Source: UBA9715 sp003452695 (GTDB lineage Bacteria; Actinomycetota; Coriobacteriia; Coriobacteriales; Eggerthellaceae). Taken from it: 10,926 bases of DNA. A program made the translations under genes and the position numbers. Below, piece after piece: positions 5,587 through 10,926 of this stretch (its first letter is position 1; each line of letters begins with the position of its first letter). The DNA is taken from assembly GCA_946625225.1 (NCBI GenBank), contig CAMOTA010000091.1:1-10926 (forward strand). Reading direction: 5' to 3'. The notes under the pieces are model-generated. The model was not told where the DNA came from. It made no database searches and was given only the letters and a program-made list of their open reading frames with translations.

Positions 5587-5662
5587 TGGTGGAGCATAGG
5601 GGGATCGAACCCCTGACCTCAGGCTTGCAAAGCCCGCGCTCTCCCAGCTGAGCTAATGCCCC
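5587..5662 (-). tRNA. tRNA-Ala(TGC)
   Basis: The minus strand folds into a complete 76-base cloverleaf. The acceptor stem is GGGGCAT with ATGCTCC; the D-arm is GCTC-AGCTGGGA-GAGC; the anticodon stem is CGGGC with GCCTG around loop TTTGCAA; the T-arm is AGGGG-TTCGATC-CCCCT; A is the discriminator and CCA is encoded. The anticodon TGC reads Ala codons. Two partial copies of its 3' end to the left mark it as an integration target. It is probably co-transcribed with tRNA-Ile upstream, although a hairpin lies between them. Confidence 0.95.
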
Positions 5663-5702
5663 GTATGTAGTGCAGCTTGCGCTGCGGCACTTCTAGATAT
5701 TA

Positions 5703-5746
5703 ATAAACGCTCCACCGGCAAACTCGGCTCACGGTGGAGCGTTTAT
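5703..5746 (-). terminator. hairpin between tRNA-Ile and tRNA-Ala
   Basis: A perfect 15-bp stem, ATAAACGCTCCACCG (5703-5717) with its complement at 5732-5746, has a 14-base loop. It lies 7 bases after tRNA-Ile on the minus strand, which has TTTTGCG before the stem but no T-run after it. It may be a terminator or a processing signal in a joint tRNA transcript. Confidence 0.6.
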
Positions 5747-5753
5747 CGCAAAA

Positions 5754-5830
<77 letters not shown>

Positions 5831-5849
5831 TTGCAAAAAGTGCCTGAAT

Positions 5850-5878
5850 AATATAAACCCCGCAGGGCAAAGGGTCAA
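5850..5878 (-). promoter_or_regulatory. promoter of tRNA-Ile (and tRNA-Ala)
   Basis: On the minus strand TTGACC (5878-5873) and TATATT (5855-5850) are separated by 17 bases, close to the main sigma factor consensus and correctly placed before tRNA-Ile. No equally good promoter lies between the two tRNA genes. Confidence 0.8.
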
Positions 5879-6207
5879 GGACGGATTTGTGGCAATTTCG
5901 CGAAGTTGGCGTGGGCAGTAACCATGGCGCGTTGTTTTTCACTACTGGCCGGGCCTCGATTGGCAATGCTGTGCTTGACGGGGCGGAATCTCGCTGGGGG
6001 CGCAAAGCCATGCGTGTATCATTGCGCTGTTATCAGCGGGGAGCGTCTTTCCCGTCAGCCACTTGCTATCATCAGGCGCTAGATGCACGCCCTATCTGGT
6101 TTCTCGTTGCGCCTAATCCGCATGAACGAGTCCCTGTCTTCGCGCTCGTGCTTGCGTGCTACAATGCAGCGCAGGCTTAACCAACCGAACGTGCAAGGAA
6201 AGCAACG
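5879..6207. other. intergenic region before the deformylase-like gene
   Basis: No convincing gene is seen; an open plus-strand frame at 5887-6180 starts at TTG without a ribosome binding site and has no protein character. TACAAT at 6160-6165 is a possible -10 box for the downstream gene, without a recognisable -35 box at the right distance. Confidence 0.35.
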
Positions 6208-6627
6208 ATGATCAAAGAACTTGTGACCGACGAAGAGCTGCTGTCCACACCCTGCGAGCCCGCCACGGCGGACGATGCCGCATTGGCCCAGGACCTTATA
6301 GACACGCTTGAGTCGATTGAAGATGGTGCATGTCTCGCCGCCAATCAGATTGGCGTGGCGAAGGCGGTCATCGCCTACAAGAACGAGAAAGACCGCACGC
6401 ACGTCATGTTCAACCCGGCCATGAAGCGAGCGCTGCGTCCGGCGCGAACCGAGGAAGGCTGCCTCACGCGCGAGGGAACGACCAAGGTAACGCGCTACGA
6501 TCAGGCAACTTTCACCTATCAAGAACTGGTCGACGGCGTGCTGATTCCCCGCAAGAAGGAGTGTCGCGGCTGGACGGCCCAGATTCTGCAGCACATGATA
6601 GACCACTGCAAGGGAAAGCTGGTCTAG
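6208..6627 (+). CDS. peptide deformylase-like protein with altered active site
   Basis: A 139-residue protein of the short peptide deformylase branch found in gut anaerobes. Peptide deformylase removes the formyl group from the initiator Met of new proteins in the cytosol. Motif 1 is GACLAANQIG (residues 40-49, with the catalytic Gln), motif 2 is EGCLT (83-87, with the metal ligand Cys85), and motif 3 is QHMIDH (128-133). The metal-binding His129 and His133 are kept, but the Glu of the universal HExxH is Met130 (ATG 6595-6597). This residue normally acts as general acid/base, so the protein may bind metal yet be inactive or altered. The start at 6208 is supported by AAGGAAAG upstream. It is a single gene, convergent with the radical SAM gene. 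The frame is intact, which argues against recent decay. Confidence 0.85.
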   Translation: MIKELVTDEELLSTPCEPATADDAALAQDLIDTLESIEDGACLAANQIGVAKAVIAYKNEKDRTHVMFNPAMKRALRPARTEEGCLTREGTTKVTRYDQATFTYQELVDGVLIPRKKECRGWTAQILQHMIDHCKGKLV

Positions 6628-6634
6628 TTTCAGG

Positions 6635-6664
6635 GCGGCGCAGTACTCAGGGGTACTGCGCCGC
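6635..6664. terminator. hairpin between convergent genes
   Basis: A perfect 12-bp stem, GCGGCGCAGTAC (6635-6646) with GTACTGCGCCGC (6653-6664), has a 6-base loop. It lies between the ends of two convergent genes (6627 and 6668). Neither side has a clear T-run, but the position suggests a shared bidirectional terminator. Confidence 0.65.
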
Positions 6665-6667
6665 TCC

Positions 6668-7555
6668 CTAGAACGTGGTCTTGTGAATCATCTCGCGCAT
6701 CAGGCGCGCGGCCTGCTCGTTAATTTTGGGAATACGGGCGTCCATTAGCTGCAGCATCTTTTCCTGGTCGCCGGGCAACAGGCCATCGAAGCGGATGACG
6801 TCCGAATCGTGCGAGCACACGATGTGGGCCGAGCAGTCCAAGTTGGCGATGAAGGTGCGTATTTCCCGAGCAGTTTCCACTTCCGAAGCAGGGGTCCAGC
6901 GACCCTCTTCGATATCGCGCTTCAGGGGCCAGGTTTTCGTGGGCGTAAGCGTCACTATAAGGATGGTCCGGGGCTGCGCGGCGCTGAAGGCCCGCGCCGA
7001 GGTGATGGCGTTTTCCTGGCCTCGTCCGGCGCCGGCAAGGCCCGCCAGGTAGAACAGCGTGAAGTCGATGCCCGCAGCATTCAGGCGCTTTCCTTGCTCT
7101 ACTAGGTCGGAGGCGGTCTGGGCCTTGTTCATGAAAGCCAGCACTTCGTCGTGGCCGCTCTCTCCGCCAATGGCCAGGTCGTTCACGCCCCGCGCCGCCA
7201 GTTCGGCCAATTCCGCATCGGTCTTGCGAGCTATGTCGGTAATGCGGCAGAATCCGCCGTAGCTAACGACCGTGGGAATGCGCTCTTCCACAGCGTCGAA
7301 AATCTCGACGAGCCGCGCGTTGGGCAGCGCAAAGGGGTTTCCGCCCGTCAGGTAGATGCGCCGGGTAAGCGCCGTTGCCGTCCGCGCGATTTCGTCGATG
7401 TCTTCCAGGATCTCGTTCATGGGCGAAGGGTGAAACGGTATGCCCGTGTAGATATCGCAGAACTTGCACGCGCCATGGGTGCAGCCGTCCGATACCTGCA
7501 ACATGGGGCAGTACATGTCCTGCGGTGGACGGTGCTGAGGTCGTGTGGTGCGCAT
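6668..7555 (-). CDS. radical SAM protein (CX4CX2C type)
   Basis: A 295-residue protein when started at ATG 7555. A longer frame reaches 7702, but it would overlap tRNA-Leu. GGGGGA four bases before 7555 is a good ribosome binding site, and the conserved part begins soon after. LQVSDGCTHGACKFCDIY holds the cluster-binding cysteines C25, C30 and C33 as CX4CX2C, the spacing known from a branch of uncharacterised radical SAM enzymes in anaerobes ('GC....C.FC.MY'). IYLTGGNPFALP and LAIGGESGHDEVL are the SAM-binding 'GG' strand and the later 'GxESG' strand of the barrel. It would bind a 4Fe-4S cluster and cleave S-adenosylmethionine; the substrate is unknown. There is no second cluster domain. It lies 77 bases after tRNA-Leu and may be read through from its promoter. 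Confidence 0.85.
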   Translation of the reverse strand: MRTTRPQHRPPQDMYCPMLQVSDGCTHGACKFCDIYTGIPFHPSPMNEILEDIDEIARTATALTRRIYLTGGNPFALPNARLVEIFDAVEERIPTVVSYGGFCRITDIARKTDAELAELAARGVNDLAIGGESGHDEVLAFMNKAQTASDLVEQGKRLNAAGIDFTLFYLAGLAGAGRGQENAITSARAFSAAQPRTILIVTLTPTKTWPLKRDIEEGRWTPASEVETAREIRTFIANLDCSAHIVCSHDSDVIRFDGLLPGDQEKMLQLMDARIPKINEQAARLMREMIHKTTF

Positions 7556-7632
7556 ATGTTCCCCCGTTGTGCCCTGCGATGAATCGGCGTCCCGCTGCGC
7601 CTGGGTCGGCGTGCTTCCGGGGCGCCGCCGGC

Positions 7633-7716
7633 TGGTAGGGGCGGCGGGATTCGAACCCGCACACCTTTCGGTAGAGGTTTTTAAGACCTCGGTGTCTGCC
7701 ATTCCACCACGCCCCC
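7633..7716 (-). tRNA. tRNA-Leu(TAA)
   Basis: The minus strand folds as a class II tRNA of 84 bases with encoded CCA. The acceptor stem is GGGGGCG/CGCCCCT, the anticodon stem GAGGT/ACCTC encloses loop CTTAAAA, a long variable arm (TACCGAAAGGTG) is present, and the T-arm is GCGGG-TTCGAAT-CCCGC. Anticodon TAA reads Leu TTA/TTG. TATACT at 7740-7735 on the minus strand is a likely -10 box, although no good -35 box is seen at the usual distance. Confidence 0.95.
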
Positions 7717-7852
7717 GTGTCCAGCAGCTGTTTCAGTATAGCGCAAGCCATACTGCAAGGGTTGCGTCAGGCTGGCAAGGTTCGCCGTCGCCAGCCATCG
7801 CTGCTAGCCGGGCCGTGGGCGGCGGGGCAGGCCTGGCCGGCGCCAATGGCCC

Positions 7853-8821
7853 TTATCCTTGGGCGGCATCCAGGATTATGCCGTGCAGGATGTCGCGTTC
7901 GCTGGTGGTGAAGGAGTCCGCTTTCAGCGTCTGCAGGATTTGCTGCAGTATAAGCACGCCGGCCACGATGACGGGCGCGCGGGCGGGATCGAGCCCGACC
8001 ACCTGCTGGCGCTCGGCAAGCGTCATGCCGGAAAGGCGACGCAGCAGCTCGTCGATATCGGCACGGGTGGCCACGGCGCCGTGAACGCGGCTCGAGTCGT
8101 ACACTTCCATCTGCTCGCGCATGGAAATCACGCTTGTTGCGGTACCTGCTACTGCAACGATGCGGCAATCCCCGAAGCCGTCCGCCGAAAGTCCTTCCAG
8201 ATAGTCGTGCATCGTCTGGGCAATCCAAGCTCCCGCATCCTGAATCTGCTGTGCAGTGGGCGGGTCGTCGTGGAAGTAGCGCTCGGTAACGCGCCGGCAT
8301 CCGATGTTGAAAGAATGGGCATGGCGCGGCGCACCGCCCGCTTGGCCCGCGATGATTTCCGAAGATCCGCCGCCTACGTCCAGCACGATCACCCGTTGGC
8401 CGGGAAAGGCCGACGAAGCTCCCGCAAACGACAGCGCCGCTTCCTTGGATCCGGGGATGACCGCCAGCTGCACCCCGAGTGCATCGAGTGCGTCTACGAA
8501 ATCGCTCGAGTTCTCGGCGTCGCGCGATGCCGACGTGGCGTTTGCCGTCAGGCAAATTCGCGGGCCGTCGGCAGGTTGAAGTTCGCCCAAGGTCTGCATG
8601 AAGCGCCCGACCACCTGCACGACGCGGTCGATGGCCTCTTCGGCCAAGCGACCGGTCTTGTCCACGCCGATGCCCAGGTTGCAGATGGCCTGGTCGCGAT
8701 GGAGCTCGGTAATCTCCCCATCCGCGTCGACGTCCGCCACGAGCAGGCGAGCGGTCACGGTGCCGATGTCGATGGCCGCATAGCGGCCGGGCCGGTACGC
8801 TGCGGTTGTCTGTGCGTTCAT
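7853..8821 (-). CDS. Ppx/GppA-family phosphatase
   Basis: A 322-residue protein of the exopolyphosphatase / guanosine pentaphosphate phosphohydrolase family (actin-like ATPase fold, cytosolic), which acts on polyphosphate or pppGpp. YAAIDIGTVTARLLV (about 14-28) is the first phosphate loop, VIVLDVGGGSSEIIAG (about 144-159) the second, GSKEA with E127 the likely catalytic glutamate region, and VAVAGTATS (222-230) the adenosine-site strand. The length matches the short, one-domain actinobacterial form. ATG 8821 is chosen over an upstream extension because GAAAGGA lies eight bases before it and similarity begins there. The usual 'DIGTNS' is DIGTVT here, a departure next to the phosphate loop. 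It lies 148 bases after the division gene on the same strand, as in many Actinobacteria. Confidence 0.88.
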   Translation of the reverse strand: MNAQTTAAYRPGRYAAIDIGTVTARLLVADVDADGEITELHRDQAICNLGIGVDKTGRLAEEAIDRVVQVVGRFMQTLGELQPADGPRICLTANATSASRDAENSSDFVDALDALGVQLAVIPGSKEAALSFAGASSAFPGQRVIVLDVGGGSSEIIAGQAGGAPRHAHSFNIGCRRVTERYFHDDPPTAQQIQDAGAWIAQTMHDYLEGLSADGFGDCRIVAVAGTATSVISMREQMEVYDSSRVHGAVATRADIDELLRRLSGMTLAERQQVVGLDPARAPVIVAGVLILQQILQTLKADSFTTSERDILHGIILDAAQG

Positions 8822-8969
8822 GTTTCGGGTCCTTTCCTGGTGATTGTTATAACTGGAATGGCTCTCGGCGACTGCGTTGCAATCGACGCCCAGACCGATG
8901 GTCGCTTGCGTGCTTGGCGCGCGTTCGCTGTCGTCGGCTGGGTGCATGGCGAAACGATGCGTTGTGGCG

Positions 8970-9905
8970 CTACGACACGCCGAAGAACGCGTCCAGATAG
9001 GGCGTGTACCATTCCTCGGGGGCCTTCACGCTGCTGGCAAGGACGTTTGCCTCGATGGCATCGCCATCGCGCGACGTGTCGGTGGCCTCTTCGGAAAGGC
9101 CCGTTACGATCATGGCCTGATCGCCCTTCACCACGTAGCCGTATTTCTGGCGAACGGCGTCTTCCATTCCCGCATTGCTAGCCAGGGCGTCGTTCTGCTC
9201 GTCCAGCACGTCGTTGCGCTGCTCGATGCTGGCGTATTCGGCTGCCAGCCGGTCGTGTTCGCGCACGGACTGGTAGTACTGCTGCGCGGGCACGTACAGG
9301 AAAACGCCCACCAGCACGATGCACAGCAAGGCGGTGACCGTGCGTATGGAGCGCGCCGAAAGATCCAATCTGGAAAACCAGCCGGCGGGGTTCACCTTGG
9401 CAGATGCCGGCTCGGCCTCGGAGGCGTGCTGCATGCGGGTTGCCTTGCGCTGCGATGCGCCCATGCGGCCTTCGTACAGGGCGGCTCGCGGCGCCTCGTC
9501 TGTCTCTTGGGCGTCGGCGGCCGCCGTTTTCGGTGCATATTGCCTGTCGAACAGCTTCTCCGCCCGCCTCTTGCTCTTGTTGCGGCGGCGGGATTCGCGG
9601 CTTGCAGCCGATGCGTTTTCGGCCGCGGGCGCTTCGGCGCGGGAGCGGCTGCTCTTGGCGGCGCGGGAGGAAGCCGCCTTTTGCTGCTCGGGTTGCTTTG
9701 CGCTCCTCGAACGCTTCGCGTCTCTCTCTTCGGCCTGGGGGGACCTGCGCGAACGGCGCTGGGCCGAGGTGCTGTTTTGCGAGCCGTCGGAATGCCGTCC
9801 ATCGCGGTTGGCGGAGCTGTTTTTGGCACGCTGTCGCCGCGACGAAATCTTCGCCTCTTCGTAGCTTGCAGTATTCGAGCGCCTCTTCAAGATTTTGCCC
9901 CTCAT
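8970..9905 (-). CDS. DivIC/FtsB-type septum formation initiator with long basic tail
   Basis: A 311-residue protein from ATG 9905; an earlier GTG at 9986 lacks support. Residues 1-about 185 are low-complexity, rich in Ser, Arg, Ala and Lys, and probably disordered in the cytoplasm. A single membrane segment, VTALLCIVLVGVFLYV (about 190-205), is followed by a coiled coil (about 211-248, QQYYQSVREHDRLAAEYASI and onward) and the short globular end EDAVRQKYGYVVKGDQAMIV. The order of membrane helix, coiled coil and 'R.KYGYV..GE'-like motif is typical of DivIC/FtsB proteins, which bridge FtsL and FtsQ in the divisome outside the membrane. The long N-terminal tail is a common actinobacterial addition. 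The ribosome binding site is weak. An inverted repeat overlaps the probable promoter upstream. Confidence 0.85.
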   Translation of the reverse strand: MRGKILKRRSNTASYEEAKISSRRQRAKNSSANRDGRHSDGSQNSTSAQRRSRRSPQAEERDAKRSRSAKQPEQQKAASSRAAKSSRSRAEAPAAENASAASRESRRRNKSKRRAEKLFDRQYAPKTAAADAQETDEAPRAALYEGRMGASQRKATRMQHASEAEPASAKVNPAGWFSRLDLSARSIRTVTALLCIVLVGVFLYVPAQQYYQSVREHDRLAAEYASIEQRNDVLDEQNDALASNAGMEDAVRQKYGYVVKGDQAMIVTGLSEEATDTSRDGDAIEANVLASSVKAPEEWYTPYLDAFFGVS

Positions 9906-9920
9906 GCACCGTGGATCGTT

Positions 9921-9956
9921 TGCTGTATGTTGATGCGTGGAACTGCATACAGCATA
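9921..9956 (-). promoter_or_regulatory. extended -10 promoter with overlapping 9-bp inverted repeat
   Basis: TGCTGTATG (9921-9929) is exactly repeated in inverse as CATACAGCA (9946-9954), with a 16-base spacer. On the minus strand TGGTATGCT ending at 9951 is an extended -10 box whose TATGCT (9956-9951) overlaps the right arm. The layout fits an operator controlling the division gene, or a promoter-proximal hairpin. Confidence 0.45.
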
Positions 9957-10240
9957 CCACGAACCGCCCAGGACAGCGAAAAGCACACCGACATTTCAAG
10001 TGAACGGCGCGAGTCCGAGCAAAAGGAGCGTGCGAGTTCAAGTGGCGGCGTAGTTTCCCGCGACCGATCTGGCGGAGAGGGGCGGCGGTTGCAGTCCCTC
10101 GTGGGCCGATCGGGCTGCAACCGGCAATCTGAGCTCCCGAAAAGGGGCGAAGAGGTTATGTTGATGGCCGGGTGCTGCTTTTCGCAGGCGCCGAGTATGA
10201 TACGGTGGCCACGATGTATTAGTTAACTGCGGTTTCATAG
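9957..10240. other. divergent intergenic region before the dehydrogenase gene
   Basis: No gene is seen. GGTTGCAG plus CCC (10087-10098) pairs with GGG plus CTGCAACC (10112-10122) with one bulged T, and the outer pair C10086-G10123 extends it. TATGAT (10196-10201) is a candidate -10 box for the dehydrogenase, without a clear -35 box. Confidence 0.35.
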
Positions 10241-10253
10241 AAAGGATTCGTAC

Positions 10254-10926
10254 ATGTTTGATTACACTGGCAAGGTCGTGGCGGTAACCGGCGCTTCTTC
10301 GGGTCTGGGCAAGCAGATGGCCGAGGGTTTCGCGCAGCAGGGTGCGAATCTCGTACTGCTTGCTCGTCGTGTCGAGCGCCTCGAGGCAAGCGCAAAGGAT
10401 TTCAGCGAAAAGTACGGCGTCGAGGTGCTTCCCATGGCGTGCGACGTTACCGACGAGGCTTCCATCGATGCGGCTCTTGCAGCTGCCGACGAGAAGTTCG
10501 GCCATGTTGAAGCGCTTGTGAACTGCGCTGGCGGCGAGAAGGGCACCGGCACGAAGCTTGTCGACTTCGATCGCGGCGACTGGGATTTCACCATGAACCT
10601 CGACCTTAGCTCGGTTTTCACTATGACCAAGAAGTTCGCCGGCTACATGGTGAAGAACATCGAAGCTGGCAAGCAGGGCTACGGTCGCGTTATCAACATC
10701 GCTTCGATCTACGGCTTGGTGGGCAACACGGCCATCCCGACCATCGCTTATCATGCCTCCAAGGGCGCGGTCGTCAACTTCTCGCGTGGCGCTGCCGCCG
10801 AGCTTGCACCGCTGGGCGTTACCGTGAACACGATTTGCCCAGGCTATTTCTACACCGAGCTCACCACCGAAACGCTCGATTCCGAGTACTTCCAGAACTT
10901 CGCGAAGAGCACGGTTCCCATGCAGC
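10254..10926 (+). CDS. short-chain dehydrogenase/reductase (partial, right edge)
   Basis: The first 224 residues of a classical SDR oxidoreductase are visible; the usual length is about 250-270, so only a short C-terminal part is missing. VAVTGASSGLGKQ (about 9-21) is the TGxxxGxG cofactor loop. LLARR after the second strand favours NADP(H). NCAGG replaces the common NNAG. The catalytic set is complete: Asn in MNLD, Ser in INIASIYG, and YHASK for Tyr and Lys. ICPGYFYTELT is the family's 'PG' segment. It resembles gluconate 5-dehydrogenase-like and related sugar or steroid SDRs, but the substrate cannot be told. ATG 10254 follows AAAGGA (10241-10246) by seven bases. Codon choice (many CGT, GGC, AAG) suggests good expression. 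Confidence 0.9.
   Translation, partial: MFDYTGKVVAVTGASSGLGKQMAEGFAQQGANLVLLARRVERLEASAKDFSEKYGVEVLPMACDVTDEASIDAALAAADEKFGHVEALVNCAGGEKGTGTKLVDFDRGDWDFTMNLDLSSVFTMTKKFAGYMVKNIEAGKQGYGRVINIASIYGLVGNTAIPTIAYHASKGAVVNFSRGAAAELAPLGVTVNTICPGYFYTELTTETLDSEYFQNFAKSTVPMQ

Larger units (their letters stand above)
3914..5631. mobile_element. remnant island in tRNA-Ala carrying one ATPase gene
   Basis: The unit is bounded by the 45-bp repeat at 3914-3958 and by the matching half of the intact tRNA-Ala gene (to 5631). Inside are only the minus-strand AAA_14/DUF4143 gene, an AT-rich stretch at 3958-4080 unlike the surrounding G+C-rich DNA, and a terminator at 5549-5584 that serves the reconstructed tRNA gene. 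No integrase, excisionase or replication gene is present, so it cannot move by itself now. It may be a deletion derivative of a larger element. Confidence 0.55.

Noticed and set aside
5887..6180. A 97-residue frame before the deformylase-like gene.
   Set aside because: It starts at TTG with no ribosome binding site, and its sequence shows no protein character.
7556..7702. A 49-residue N-terminal extension of the radical SAM frame.
   Set aside because: It would be translated across tRNA-Leu(TAA), has no family character, and a good ribosome binding site precedes ATG 7555.
8822..8947. Upstream extension of the Ppx/GppA frame to 8947.
   Set aside because: The extra residues have no similarity, and GAAAGGA precedes ATG 8821 at the right distance.
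9906..9986. GTG start at 9986 for the division protein.
   Set aside because: The extension would run across the probable promoter and inverted repeat; no ribosome binding site supports it.
7859..10226. Long open plus-strand frames opposite the Ppx and division genes (7859-9181 and 8877-10226).
   Set aside because: They are antisense shadows caused by high G+C; the minus-strand proteins have clear family motifs.
10038..10754. A minus-strand frame of 238 residues opposite the dehydrogenase.
   Set aside because: The plus strand encodes an unmistakable SDR with all catalytic residues; this frame is its shadow.

Overview
The window is about 60% G+C. Its gene set suggests an anaerobic actinobacterium of the class Coriobacteriia, probably Eggerthellaceae. 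The main reasons are a DivIC-like gene followed by a Ppx/GppA gene (an order familiar from Actinobacteria), an actinobacterial-type DUF3800-like protein, an anaerobe-type radical SAM enzyme, a short gut-anaerobe-type peptide deformylase, and tRNA genes that encode their CCA. The assignment is inferred from protein character and gene order, not from a database match.

Left part (1-3415): the end of a CocE/NonD-type hydrolase and its terminator; a TetR-family regulator; about 800 bases without a convincing gene (one strong terminator, a possible gene remnant and a pair of inverted repeats sharing TGGGACA); a small UPF0102-like protein overlapping a J-domain gene of the kind carried by integrative conjugative elements. 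The J-domain gene is cut by an in-frame TAG where the family has a Trp. A DUF3800-like protein follows. This stretch reads as a decayed mobile-element segment.

Middle part (3416-5880): an integration hotspot at tRNA-Ala(TGC). The intact tRNA-Ala gene (minus strand) has two partial copies of its 3' end to the left: 45 bp with one mismatch, reaching the anticodon loop, and 21 bp, ending in the T-loop. Each copy has its own hairpin beside it. Between the intact gene and the 45-bp copy lies one minus-strand gene, an AAA_14/DUF4143 ATPase with its own promoter and a striking inverted repeat in the leader. No integrase gene is present. tRNA-Ile(GAT) with a good promoter lies upstream of tRNA-Ala.

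Right part (5880-10926): ordinary chromosomal genes. A peptide-deformylase-like protein whose catalytic HExxH glutamate is replaced by Met (plus strand) converges on a radical SAM protein (minus). Further upstream on the minus strand are tRNA-Leu(TAA), a Ppx/GppA phosphatase and a DivIC/FtsB-type division protein with a long basic N-terminal tail. Divergent from the latter, a classical short-chain dehydrogenase runs off the right edge.

I found no CRISPR array, no complete insertion sequence and no clearly new multi-gene system. The items most worth following are the layered tRNA-Ala insertions, the deformylase with a lost catalytic residue, and the nonsense-interrupted J-domain gene.
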